From positions 744,001 through 808,000 of the forward strand of contig JBAJFG010000248.1 in the NCBI GenBank assembly GCA_037903475.1: a stretch of 64,000 nucleotides of DNA. The letters are read 5' to 3'. The notes beneath the pieces were generated by a model, which saw only the letters and a list, made by a program, of their open reading frames with translations, was not told the origin of the DNA and ran no database searches. The translations under genes and the position numbers were made by a program. The stretch is from Ancylostoma caninum. Lineage: Eukaryota; Nematoda; Chromadorea; Rhabditida; Ancylostomatidae. Of the stretch, positions 46,901 to 57,275 are shown one piece after another (within the stretch, counting starts at the first letter, position 1; the number at the start of each line of letters is the position of its first letter).

Positions 46901-47499
46901 GCGCGACAAGCCATTCGAGCTCTGTGCGGCATTGCAGGAAATCCCCGTTTGTCCATAGTTTCCATGACTATTTTATAGGTGTGAGCGTTCTTGCTAAACT
47001 ATTTCAATTAATCAGATGTTCAACTATTGAAGAGGTACTTCCGCAAAGCTCAACTTCTCCTGAAAATCAATACCTCCTCTCCGAAACGGAACGCATAATG
47101 AACTGCCTTTACATGATCACCTAAGTATTATTTTATGCGGGGAAAAAGAAGTAATGAAAAATTGTGAGAGTCGTAAATTATGCAAGAAATCAGCTTTCAA
47201 AGGTGCATTAGCAAAAACGTTTCTTCTTGTGAACAGAATTATAGGTCGATCTCTTTTTCAGATTCATGTCAAAGAGCTGCAACGGTACCATGTTACTCCA
47301 AACATTTTAGCAGAAATGCCCACGCATAAAGGAAACAGTCGTGGGAACCAAAGGCCGAAGGGAAATTCCACCAAAACCCGACAGCAACAGCGCCCAGCTA
47401 GTCTGCCGCGTCGCATAGCTGGCGCGGTGCGTCAGGCCAGCGGAAGGGTGTAATCTTTACAGACGTCCCTTGTATGCATGTCTTTGAAGGAAGCGGCCC
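43944..47499. other. no confident gene; two coding-like islands
   Basis: Coding-like segments at 44432-44598 and 45445-45740 are treated separately. Elsewhere only short frames without domains and a G-rich run at 45926-45935 are visible. Confidence 0.4.
45445..45740 (-). pseudogene. decayed coding segment, family unknown
   Basis: On the minus strand a TTACCTTAG acceptor at 45741-45749 is followed by an open frame reading ...VQGIPVAEVLTFIDRLEQKA. After a frameshift near 45640 a second frame reads ...NGDIIEMCGRTDKEG. A TGA at 45562-45564 is crossed by a further open stretch ending at TAA 45445-45447. The composition is protein-like but I recognise no family. It could be a dead gene, a dead transposon protein, or exons I have joined wrongly. 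Confidence 0.3.
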
Positions 47500-47876
47500 G
47501 CCTCATTCCGCCTGTTGGAAGCATATACATATCCTAGACCTTCTCGCCACGTTGACCTCGATTATGTACATCAACAGGCTCAAAAGCGACGAAAGCATCA
47601 TTTTTAAAGGGTTCAAACTAGCTACATTTTTGGAGCCCGGAGGTGGATCGCTCCAAGCAGCAGCGTTCGCCAACGAGTCTCGGCGTGTTCAATCGATAAG
47701 ATCAACGGCTTCACACGTCAACTCGGGTTGAAAAACTGTTATGGACCCCGTCCCGGAAATCGGGATTAAACACCTTTTTGAGACAAATTACCTACACCGC
47801 TGGATTCAGAGTGTCGAGGAGATGCAGAATCTGCGATTACCTCAACCACGAATGTGAGGTGGGCCTCTGCCTTTAC
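47500..47876. repeat. dispersed repeat family C, copy 1
   Basis: Contains GCCTCATTCCG, TATCCTAGACCTTCTCG, GATTATGTACATCAACAGGC, TTTTTGGAGCCCGGAGG, GGATCGCTCC, GTGTTCAATCGATAAGATC and TTCACACGTCAACTCGG. It ends near GAGGTGGGCCTCTGCCTTTA. The same order is found at 52523-54160 (with a mariner inside) and, inverted, at 54178-54600. It is the uninterrupted reference for that mariner insertion. The frames are broken in all three copies. Confidence 0.65.
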
Positions 47877-48865
47877 AATTTACAACACACGTTTTATGCG
47901 CTTACACTGGAGAAAACGAGTCAAACGTGCACGAGCGGTCATTTACGAGTGCAAACACGTTGACTTTACAAGTGCGCTGCCAATTAGCAAGACCTTTGGC
48001 AAGCAGCTGCGATAACTTGCTGGAGGGATTACTTGGTAGCTCAAGTCAATAACTATATGCGCAAGTTTAATTATTATTTAACACGTTAACAGTTTAACAC
48101 GTTATTTACTCTGATAAAACGTGTACACACACGCAGAACATGTATCACACATGTGAAAAACATGTATTGTACGGCTACAAGCTATTACGTTTTACGACCG
48201 TATTTTTTCGTTTTTTTTTTCTTTGATGCTTTAGAGTGAAGGACAATTTTCATCATTTAAACATGGAATTTCTACAGATGCTGTTGTTGGCTGGATTCCA
48301 ATGTGTAAGAAATTCACCAAATAATTCAAGGCTAAGCAGGAACATATACCTGGAGTAAAAAGAGTAACGTCAAAAAGCAATAACGTAGGAAGCAGTAACA
48401 AGTAATACCTATGGAATATTCCGTGGTCTGCTCAAGTAGGCGTGACAGGAATGTGTGATATGTTTTTTTTTCAACTTTGCGAGGTATAATTTCATGTTTT
48501 CGAGAGGCAGGGTTAATACAAATCAAGAGGTTCAGTATGTCGTAGACACAGCAGGTGTTCAGATTCGTATCCTAAGTAACAAAAAGTTCTTTTCTAATTA
48601 CCTAGGGTTGTTTTTGAGTACAGTAAAACCTGAAGTTCTTGAAACATATCGCAGCTCTTTTTGCCACATTACTTTTTGACTAAAGGTGAAATTAATCAAA
48701 CTAAATTGGAGGTTGCTAAGTCTATTGACACCCAGTCATAAACTTCTGAAAGAAGAGAATCAGTAAACCGCTTATAGGTAGACTATCACCTGGTGAAGAT
48801 GGTTATTGTATAGCTTATTTATTTTTCTCCAATTCGTTAAGATGAGCAATCCTTTTTGAACAGTA
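47877..48865. other. no confident gene; coding-like islands
   Basis: Plus-strand segments 48235-48324 and 48455-48679 read as protein-like but are unassigned (see findings). The rest is A/T-rich without features. Confidence 0.35.
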
Positions 48866-50966
48866 CAGTAACCACGGTAATTGTTGGACAGAAAACGAAA
48901 AAAACGCGAATCCGCGTTTTTTTCGTTTTTTCTCAATAACTCAGTTCTTTTTGCTCCTTATCAGAATTTCTGCCCACCATTCGATTCGTGGAGACGAGAT
49001 CTACAAGAAGAGCTCAACATCGTTTTCGAATTTTCACTAGAAAAAAGCCCACTTCACAAATTACCTGCGGGTACGAATCAGCGAGCGAGACTCCGCGATA
49101 ATCGTATCCTAAGGATATGCGCTGTGTGGGATACATATTATGGGAGAAACGTATGGAAATACTTGTATATTCGAAATCTAGGGAATGAGCCGATCATTTT
49201 AGTACCCCACTCACTCCCATTCACCAACATTATTAAAACTTCTGTATTTCCAAAATTTTTGGGAAGTGCTGTTTTTCAGCAATCAGAACAGCACGCCGAG
49301 GCTAGCTGAAGAGGTTTCTTTTGGAAATTCTTCAAATAAGCCGTTTTCTTGAGGGGTTTCCAGAATGATAGACCACTAGAGTAAAAGAAACTTAAGTTTC
49401 TTGAGATCGAAAAATGCTCCCTTGCAAAAACATTCTCATCTGCTCATGTACCTCAAGATTCATGTGGACCACCGCGGACACAGGACGAAGTAGGGTATCT
49501 ACCAACGAAAAATCTTGTGGTGCACTTCTTTTCCATTAGCTGCAGCTGGCGAATTTTTCAATTCACGCCGATTGTTGCCAAATCCGACGCGTTCAACTTT
49601 GGAAATTTTCCACATGTTGTTTATATTTCCATCGAATCCTGATTTTCGCAGCTTACAGAACCAGCCAACAAATTTCAAATACACCACTCTATTCGCTTCG
49701 AGGGGATCTTTCGAATGATGCCATTTTCGAAAAAATCCATAATGTTCAAATTTTCGCCCCCAAGCTCCGCCCTCCTTATGGCAGGCTATCTTCGCGGCCT
49801 AGGAATTCTCCGCTGGGCATACTATGCCAACGAGAGGCGCCCCTCTAATAATTCCGTGCCACGTGGACCTCCACTGCGTTTTGAATGAGAATTGAAGGAA
49901 ATAACGCCAAAACGTACGTATGAACACAATTTGAAGGGAATGTTAGAAAAGAAATTATTATAACTGCATGCGATGAAGAACTAGAATGAATTCTAAAAAT
50001 TCAATTCCACTGGCAGTGTTCCGAACGCTGCTTATTTTAGAAAAAAACACTGAAGGCAAATGTAACATAGTTGCTGAATTACACGTTAATATTTTAGACT
50101 CATTAATACCGCCCCTGTTCTGAAATAGCCGAATCTTTACACTTATTTATTATTTGAAATTTGTTGGCTGGTTCTGTAAGCTGCGAAAATCAGGATTCGA
50201 TGGAAATATAAACAACATGTGGAAAATTTCCAAAGTTGGACGCGTCGGATTTGGCAACAATCGGCGTGAATTGAAAAATTCGCCAGCTGCAGCTAATGGA
50301 AAAGAAGTGCACCACAAGATTTTTCGTTGGTAGATACCCTACTTCGTCCTGTGTCCGCGGCGGTCCACATGAATCTTGAGGTACATGAGCAGATGAGAAT
50401 GTTTTTGCAAGGGAGCATTTTTCGATCTCAAGAAACTTAAGTTTCTTTTACTCTAGTGGTCTATCATTCTAGAAACCCCTCAAGAAAACGGCTTATTTGA
50501 AGAATTTCCAAAAGAAGCCTCTTCAGCTAGACTCGGCGTGCTGTTCTGATTGCTGAAAAACAGCACTTCCCAAAAATTCTGGAAATACAGAAGTTTTAAT
50601 AATGTTGGTGAATGGGTGTGAATGGGGTACTAAAATGATCGGCTCATTCCCTAGATTTCGAATATATAAGTATTTCCATACGTTTCTCCCATAATATGTA
50701 TCCCACACAGCGCATATCCTTAGGATACGATTATCGCGGAGTCTCGCTCGCTGATTCATACCCGCAGGTAATTTGTGAAGTGGGCTTTTTTCTAGTGAAA
50801 ATTCGAAAACGATGTTGAGCTCTTCTTGTAGATCTCGTCTCCACGAATCGAATGGTGGGCAGAAATTCTGATAAGGAGCAAAAAGAACTGAGTTATTGAG
50901 AAAAAACGAAAAAAACGCGGATTCGCGTTTTTTTCGTTTTCTGTCCAACAATTACCGTGGTTACTG
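48866..50966. mobile_element. 2.1-kb foldback element with ~820-bp arms
   Basis: The left arm (48866 to about 49683) and right arm (about 50153 to 50966) are reverse complements with a few percent differences. Ends read CAGTAACCACGGTAATT and its complement, flanked by TA at 48864-48865 and 50967-50968, as in Tc1-like insertions. Each arm carries a small terminal hairpin (AAAACGAAAAAAACGCG with its complement). Each arm also reads a 142-codon open frame with no ATG start in the left arm. The 469-bp centre is unique and holds a 57-codon frame (49715-49888). No transposase was recognised. It resembles Tc1-related foldback elements of nematodes. Confidence 0.85.
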
Positions 50967-51350
50967 TATATAGGCAGAATACAATAAAAAGTTGCTTGTT
51001 AGGACCAATCGCGATCGAAATGCACAAGTGAACAGGGTTATAAGACTGGAAAAACAATTACTATATTCAGTTACGGAGGTCTATTTTTTTATGTAGGTAT
51101 GGAAATATGTCTGCTGCCGATTAAGATTATGTACATATAAGCACGTGAATTTTTATATTGGATTCCCATGGATATACCATGTGATAGATTATGATAATAT
51201 TCCCACGCAACTCCATCTATGAATGAAAACACAAGCAAATTTACCTACGTGAGTTTTTCGATTCCAGGTAGCACCAATGAGCTTGGTAACGATTCACTCC
51301 TGGGGAAATTTCATAGGAATAACAATTCCCAAAGCGTCCCCATCACTTAC

Positions 51351-51387
51351 CCAGCATCGGTTCCGTTTCTTCACGATTTTTCCCCAT
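51351..51387 (-). CDS. candidate first coding exon, gene unknown
   Basis: On the minus strand TTTATTCTAG is followed by a 33-nt leader. An ATG then opens a 12-codon frame (M-G-K-N-R-E-E-T-E-P-M-L), which stops at a strong GTAAGT donor (51350-51345). A GTGGGCGGGG box lies about 130 bp upstream. This fits a trans-spliced first exon. A possible second exon starts at 48764 on the minus strand after TCTTCTTTCAG, but the joined product would be very short. The foldback element would then sit in the intron. Confidence 0.22.
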
Positions 51388-52522
51388 ACTTGAGCGCTGA
51401 CCGTGGCGTTTCGGACTCTAGAATAAACAGCGTTGAGTCGGTCGAGGACAGGGGAATGACAGTGTGGTGAAAGCCGCGAGTACAAATATACCACAATAGC
51501 GATGAGAATGACATGAGCACTAGTGGGCGGGGTTTATTGCGAACTATGCTCGCGGTAACACATAGAGAGCAACGGGGAATAAAAGTGAGTGTTGACGCGA
51601 TGTTGAATAGTACTACTTATGCCCAAAGAAAACGAAGGTGTTGACATGTACGTCGATGTCTTAGCAAATACGGACACAGTGAATTAGTCCTATTTTTGCA
51701 TGTGACTTTTTGTCACCGTTACATCTTGAATAAATGAACAATATATACTACAAAAATGTATAGTAAACTTATGCAACAAACTGCCACAACCGTAGGTGAG
51801 GGAAAACTGTGTGTAACCATTTGCATTCGGTATTTACTTAATAACGAGTGGACGTAATGAAAGATGAAAAAACAAATAGTTCCTAGGGTAAAGTAAGAAG
51901 TGTCAACAAAAAAGCAATGAAATAATAAAAATGTAGATTGTATGAATAATAAAGGTATAATACAATAGCATAAACCAATATATAAATGCACTGCCTAGAG
52001 CGCACCTCCTGACAAAGTCCGTACTCCTCATGAAAGTTCCTCATCCATTCACTTCGTAACAGAAAAGGAACTGAGCTACATCTGCGACCAGCAAATGAGT
52101 GCATTGTGCGGAGACCCCGCACTCCCGCCTCGGCTCCGCCCACAAGAACCCCAAAAGTAGATGTCAAAAACCGGGTTTTTTTTTCTGGCAGTACTGCACG
52201 AAATAACGTATACCGTTCTGATCAGGACCTACTGGAGATTCTTTAGTTACGAAAAACTTAAAAACGATTCTGAGATGATGCAGTGCCTTTAAATATTGTG
52301 CCTAATGACGCCATTTTTTCCTTTCTTTCGTAGTGCTCCCTAGTTTTCACGCATCGCTTCGTTGCTCGTAGATTGTTGGCGAAACATTGGAATCAACAAA
52401 GCCTTTGCAGGAAATCTTTCATACAAATCAAAATATAAAGCCAAAAATCAGCGAAAATAATGGAGAAGGAGCAATTTGCGGGCTGCTAGCTATGGCGTCA
52501 CCACTTAAATTCGAAGATCGTT
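51388..52522. other. no gene recognised
   Basis: Open frames at 51719-52167 (minus) show no domain. 52120-52290 resembles 36030-36440 at modest identity (CTCGGCTCCGCCCACA, ATATACC, TTCTGAG, GTGCCTTTAAA), so it is a dispersed repeat. Confidence 0.4.
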
Positions 52523-52607
52523 CTTAAAGGCAGGGGGCCATCTCATTCCGTTGTTGGAGTTAAAGAGGTATTCTAGACCTTCTGGTCATGTTGATCCCAG
52601 TAATGTA

Positions 52608-53845
52608 TTAGGGTGAGTCATAAGTTTTAGGAATTTTTAAAATTAATTTGTTTCGAATCAAGAACTCACACATTTATTGGATGTAAGAACCATTATGATC
52701 GATGACTGTCTGCCAACGACGAGCGAGACTGCGGATGCCGTAGTCGAAGAAGGAGCGCTTCTTTGACTCAAAGAATGCGGACAACTCGAACTTCAGGTCG
52801 TCTTCGCTTCTGAGCTGTTTTCCCTTTAGCCAATGCTCGAGACTTCTGAACAAATGGTAGTCTGAGGGGGCTAGGTCGGGGCTATAGGCAGGTTGCGGGA
52901 GAACTTCCAATTGCAACTCCTCCAGTTTTTGTTGGGTCTTCTTTGCAAAGTGTGGGCGGCATTTGTCCCACAGAAGCAGGATCTCATCACGTTTTCTGCC
53001 GCAGTTTTCCGCATTGAAGACCATTTCTTCCAGTTCTTGGCAGACATAGTCGGCATCAATAGACTTCCCTTGTGGAGCCAACTTCCATAGGATAGGGCCA
53101 TCGACGCACCAGAAAACGGTGAGCATACTCTTCTTCCCATGAATATTCTTGCGTTGGATGGGATTGGGCTTCTCGAAACGGTTTACCCACTGCACGGATT
53201 GGTCAGGGTTATCGTACAAGCACCACTTTTCATCACAGGTTATGATTCTGTGGAAGAAACTTCCTCTGCGATGTTTTTTCAGAAGGTCGCGGCAAATGGC
53301 CACTCTCCGCTTTTTGTCGGCTTTGGACAAAACGTGTGGTATTACGGAGGGCTTTTTAGGTACCAGATCCATTTTGCGCAGGAGTCGAAGTGCAGTTGAC
53401 TGCGAACAGCCAACATGCATTGCGAGACTCCTGCTGTGCATCCGTGGGTTATCCAGCATCTGCTTTGCCGCCAACTTGGTGTCATAAATTGTTGGCCTCC
53501 CCGGTCGCATTTCATCTACCACCGAATGGTTTCCGGAGCGAAATCTCTTATACCAGTAGTAGACGTTGGAAGTTGATATTTGGTACCTCCCATCATTGGC
53601 TCTGATTTCCTTGCAAGCTTGGGCGGCAGTGAATCCTCTTTCGAAGTAGTGCAAAATGAGCACACGGACGTGTTGTCTTTCTTCCATTCTAGTGAGAAAA
53701 TGACCGGAGGATCCAGGAAAATGATCATACCGCCAGCAAGTCTTGGCCACGTGGCACTTACTTGTCTGCGGGAAGCACCTTGTCTTGTCGTGTTTAAACA
53801 GCTACAGACTTTTGAAAAATTCCTAAAACTTATGACTCACCCTAA
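52608..53845 (-). mobile_element. complete mariner transposon, 1238 bp
   Basis: Perfect 31-bp terminal inverted repeats start TTAGGGTGAGTCATAAG at 52608 and mirror at 53815-53845. TA flanks at 52606-52607 and 53846-53847. It holds one uninterrupted transposase gene on the minus strand. Identical ends and an open gene indicate a recent insertion. Related mariners, such as bantam, have been reported from hookworms, but the subfamily was not checked. Confidence 0.95.
52674..53687 (-). CDS. mariner transposase, apparently intact
   Basis: 337 aa from the ATG at 53687. The frame is open further upstream to a GTG at 53750, but Met-Glu-Glu-Arg is the usual mariner start and length. An N-terminal paired-like helix-turn-helix region (residues 1-110) is followed by the DDE domain. 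ITCDEKW carries the first Asp (152), LLWDKCRPH the second (241) and YSPDLAPSDYHLF the third (276). That is exactly 34 residues between the last two, the D34D pattern of mariners. It cuts and pastes DNA at TA sites. No stop or shift is present and all three catalytic residues are intact. The canonical WVPHEL region reads VIPHVLS. Confidence 0.95.
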   Translation of the reverse strand: MEERQHVRVLILHYFERGFTAAQACKEIRANDGRYQISTSNVYYWYKRFRSGNHSVVDEMRPGRPTIYDTKLAAKQMLDNPRMHSRSLAMHVGCSQSTALRLLRKMDLVPKKPSVIPHVLSKADKKRRVAICRDLLKKHRRGSFFHRIITCDEKWCLYDNPDQSVQWVNRFEKPNPIQRKNIHGKKSMLTVFWCVDGPILWKLAPQGKSIDADYVCQELEEMVFNAENCGRKRDEILLLWDKCRPHFAKKTQQKLEELQLEVLPQPAYSPDLAPSDYHLFRSLEHWLKGKQLRSEDDLKFELSAFFESKKRSFFDYGIRSLARRWQTVIDHNGSYIQ

Positions 53846-54177
53846 TACATCAGCAGACTCAAAAGTGACAAAAGCCCCATTTTTGAAGCGGTCGAAATGG
53901 CTACATTTTTGGAGCCCGGAGGCGGATCGCTCCAAAAATCCGATTGCTGTGCTGGCTGACTGCCACGGCTGTAGCGGTGGCCAACGAGTCTTGGCGTGTT
54001 CAATCGATAAGTTCAACGGCTTCACACGTCAACTCGGATTAGCAATCTGTTACAGGCTCCGTCCAGGAAGACGGGTTTAAAGGCAGGGGTCCACCTCATT
54101 TTCGTGGTTCAGCTAACAGCAGATTCTGCATCTACTCGGCGCGGTATTTCCAACGGTATACATAAATTATCTCAGAA

Positions 54178-54600
54178 TGGTCTACAAACCCGTCTTCCAG
54201 GACGGGGTCTGTAACAGTTTGCCAACCCGAGTTGACATGTGAAGCCGTTGATCTTATCGATTGGACACGCCAAGACTCGTTGACCGAAGCGGCAGCCGTG
54301 GCAGGCAGCCAGCACAGCTTGGAGCGATCCGCCTCCGGGCTCCAAATTTTTATCCAGTTCGAGCCTTTCAAAAATGGGGATTTCATCGCTTCTGTGCCTG
54401 TTGATGTACATCCCAGGGATCAACATGATGAGAAGGTCTAGGATATGTTGGTAAATCCAACAGGCAGAACGAGGTGGCCCTCTGCCTTTAAAGACTATTT
54501 TGAGACAATTTACCTATATCGCTGGATTCAGCGTGTGGAGGAGATGTAGAATCTGCCATTATCTCAACCACGAATATGAGGTGGACCTCTGTATTTAACA
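54178..54600. repeat. dispersed repeat family C, copy 3, inverted
   Basis: Runs opposite to copy 2: AAACCCGTCTTCCAGGACGG, CGAGTTGACATGTGAAG, GATCTTATCGATTGGACACG, GGAGCGATCCGCCTCCGGG, GATGTACATCCC, GGTCTAGGATATG. It ends near CTCTGCCTTTAAAG and a further GAGGTGGACCTCTG segment. Copies 2 and 3 therefore form an inverted pair with arms of about 230 bp around 54080-54178. Confidence 0.7.
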
Positions 54601-57275
54601 AAAAAAAAACAGCATGGCAAGGGATCGAGGAGGAGGAAAGTTGTGCTCAAGGTTATAGATCTTTGGTGGAGGACGTGATTAAACTTTATTGATAAAGCAA
54701 TTACTCAATGGGGAATAATGAGAAAATGGGCTTACGGAATGCTCGTACCCACTAATCCGGAAATTATACATAGAGGCAGTTTGAAAGGAGGGAAAACAGA
54801 GGTTTCGTAGTACTGCAAGAACAATAGCTCAACTGTTTATTATCTCCAGACCTATGAGGTAGTCTTTTTTTTAACAACATGGCAAATACAATGCCAAAGA
54901 AAATCGTCGCAAATGAAACGGTATAGCTGCTTCATTACAAAAAAGCACAGTGAATTAGCAAGAGAGCAACGGTCTTATGCCATGGTTGTGTCATACGTTT
55001 TGTCGTCGACATTAGGCGCATTAGAGTGTTGCGCCATTTTCCCTGTAATGTGAAAAACTTGCGGGTTAATAAAAACGGAATTTTCTGTAGCGTAGCGGTT
55101 CTGGTTCAAGCTGTCAAGTTTCGGCTTGATGTTTTCACTTTTGACGTTCAACATGGACTAGCTTGTAACAGGAAGAGGCGTTTCGCACAGTTAATCTTTT
55201 GTAGAGCAGCTCCAAAAATCCTGGTCGAACGCTCCCAACCACTAGATTCTTTTCCAAGGATAAACCGGAGGAAAATTAAAGGCCTTGCCCCCTTAACAAG
55301 AAGTACCATTGTTTCTGGGAATTGCAACAGAAATTCGATCCCCTCGTAGAATTCTGAAATATTTCACATGTCACCTGCGCCCATGTGTAAAAGAATTTCA
55401 AAAGAAAAAAACATGAAGAAATTAAGGATCTGCAGCGGGATCGTACTATTTCTGGCGCTATGCCAGGTTCTATGACGTCAGCAGCAGACGACATATGCAT
55501 ACTTTGCTGACGCACAACAAGAAGTGCATAAGCAGACACTTACAGCTAACAGGTGGAGAGTGGCAAAATGGCAGTGGTGACCTAGATGAGATCAGCGCAC
55601 ATACCACCTTATATATTCACATTCCCAACCGAATAATCGAGTGGTGTTCTACCCGGTCCAGCGAAAAGCATGCCGAGCACATACGTAAATGAATAGGCTC
55701 TATGGAAGATTTCAAAGAAGATCGAGATAGGAACAACAAACCATTAAAGAAAAGCCGGAGAGGAGTTCGAAAAATACGTGGAAATCATATCCATCATTCA
55801 GATTATCGAGGGTCAATGTGTTAGCACCTCTCAAATTCACCAACTGTTAACAAAGAGGTCAACAAGTTCACCTTGGGTAGTCTCAATGGTGCATACAGGC
55901 TCTCAACAAGGATGGAAAGCAAGGCTCGGATATATGAGTAGAAGACATTTCAAGAAAAACTTGAATAATTCCCAGGATAACCAGTACCATAACTAATAGC
56001 ATGAAAACAGAGCCGCTCGCTAGCTTTGAATGTGAGATGAATACTGGGCTGATGAGCTATGCCAACGTGTAATTATAAAAATGACACATTGCCATATACA
56101 ATAGGACCATCTAGAAAAAAAGCAGAAAAATGACATTTTCCAAAAATTTACACTGAATAGAACACGCAAAGTGAAACTATTGGCAATGCAGCTCCCATAA
56201 CGTGGCATCGATAGGGACTCGAAAGCTAATTGCGGGTGGTCAGTCAGCCGTCGACGATGTCGCTTCGTAATGACGGATAAGCGACACGAACGCACATATC
56301 TTATTAGACGTTTCGATAAACAATCGACGTGCATAGACGCAGCAAAAGCGACGACAGATGTCACCAGTGGGCGGGGCTTATTCGGACTGAGTGACCGCTA
56401 GCAATGCTGCTCTGGCGCGTTGATCTTTGATTGAATACGCCAAATGGTGCTCCATTTATAGAACGATGGATCATGACGGCTAAATTTTTGTTACAGACGG
56501 ATCTCACTGAGAAATAATTGAGGCTAGTCCACACATATACTAGGGTGAAAACTGTGGATGCGCGCTGTTTTCTATCGCCTTAATGGACTCATCAATGAAC
56601 ACCAGCCCTGGAATATTTGGCGGTTTCTGACAGAGCACTTTATGGCGCGCATTTGAACACATGAATTGCTGAATAGATTCCCATCCCCGATTTTTAAGGA
56701 AATTCAAAAAGTGGTCTACTAAAATTACAGATTCTCCGCACGTGGTGCTACACTACTTCAAAAAAGGAAAGGCAAAAGCATATTTGTTTTGCGCTCGTCT
56801 TAAAAACGACTCCCTAAAACAACAGACGGTAACTGAACCAAAACTTAAATGTCGATGGAACTTCGATCGGCCTCATCTCCTATCCTAGGCTAAAGTCGTT
56901 TTTGTGTTCGCCGTGTAGCTTAGACTTAGCGCTATCAGACTGTCACTTGCTACTGTCCAAGAAAGGAAGAAAGAAAAGAAAAGAAAAAGAAAGAAAAAGA
57001 AAGAAGGAAAGAAAAAAAGTTCAAGAGCTGTGCTGAGGTCGGCAATTGGATGAGTCACTATTTCCTCTCATGGCGTAGCAACATCATCCAAGAAGGCCTT
57101 CGTTCTCTGGGCAAAACATGCAGAAGAGTCACTGATATCTACCACAGAGACATCTCGGACTGGGGTGTTGTATCATCATTTTCATTGCAATTTTTATTCA
57201 AACATGCAAACGCGCATTCATAATTTTACACTCTGGTATTCTCTCACATTCACCCGGTTTATATTGTTCAAATTA
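54601..57275. other. no gene recognised
   Basis: A purine (A/G) tract lies at 56957-57020. A minus-strand open frame (56020-56364) starts next to a GTGGGCGGGG box at 56367-56376 but shows no domain. 55850-55905 is a diverged copy of the 42.3-42.6 kb repeat. Confidence 0.4.

Larger units (their letters stand above)
52523..54160. repeat. dispersed repeat family C, copy 2, split by mariner
   Basis: The left part 52523-52607 (TTAAAGGCAGGGGGCC...CCAGTAATGTA) continues at 53846 (TACATCAGCAGACTC...). It then follows the order of copy 1: TTTTTGGAGCCCGGAGGCGG, CGTGTTCAATCGATAAG, TTCACACGTCAACTCGG, GGAAGACGGGTTTAAAGGCAG. The mariner 52608-53845 interrupts it at a TA. Confidence 0.7.

Noticed and set aside
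48881..50951. Two 142-codon frames, one on each strand, nearly identical
   Set aside because: They are the two arms of the foldback element. The left-arm frame has no ATG and no recognised domain, so conservation reflects arm identity rather than selection on protein.
53139..54080. Plus-strand frames of 70-166 codons over the mariner
   Set aside because: They are shadows of the minus-strand transposase and of repeat family C.
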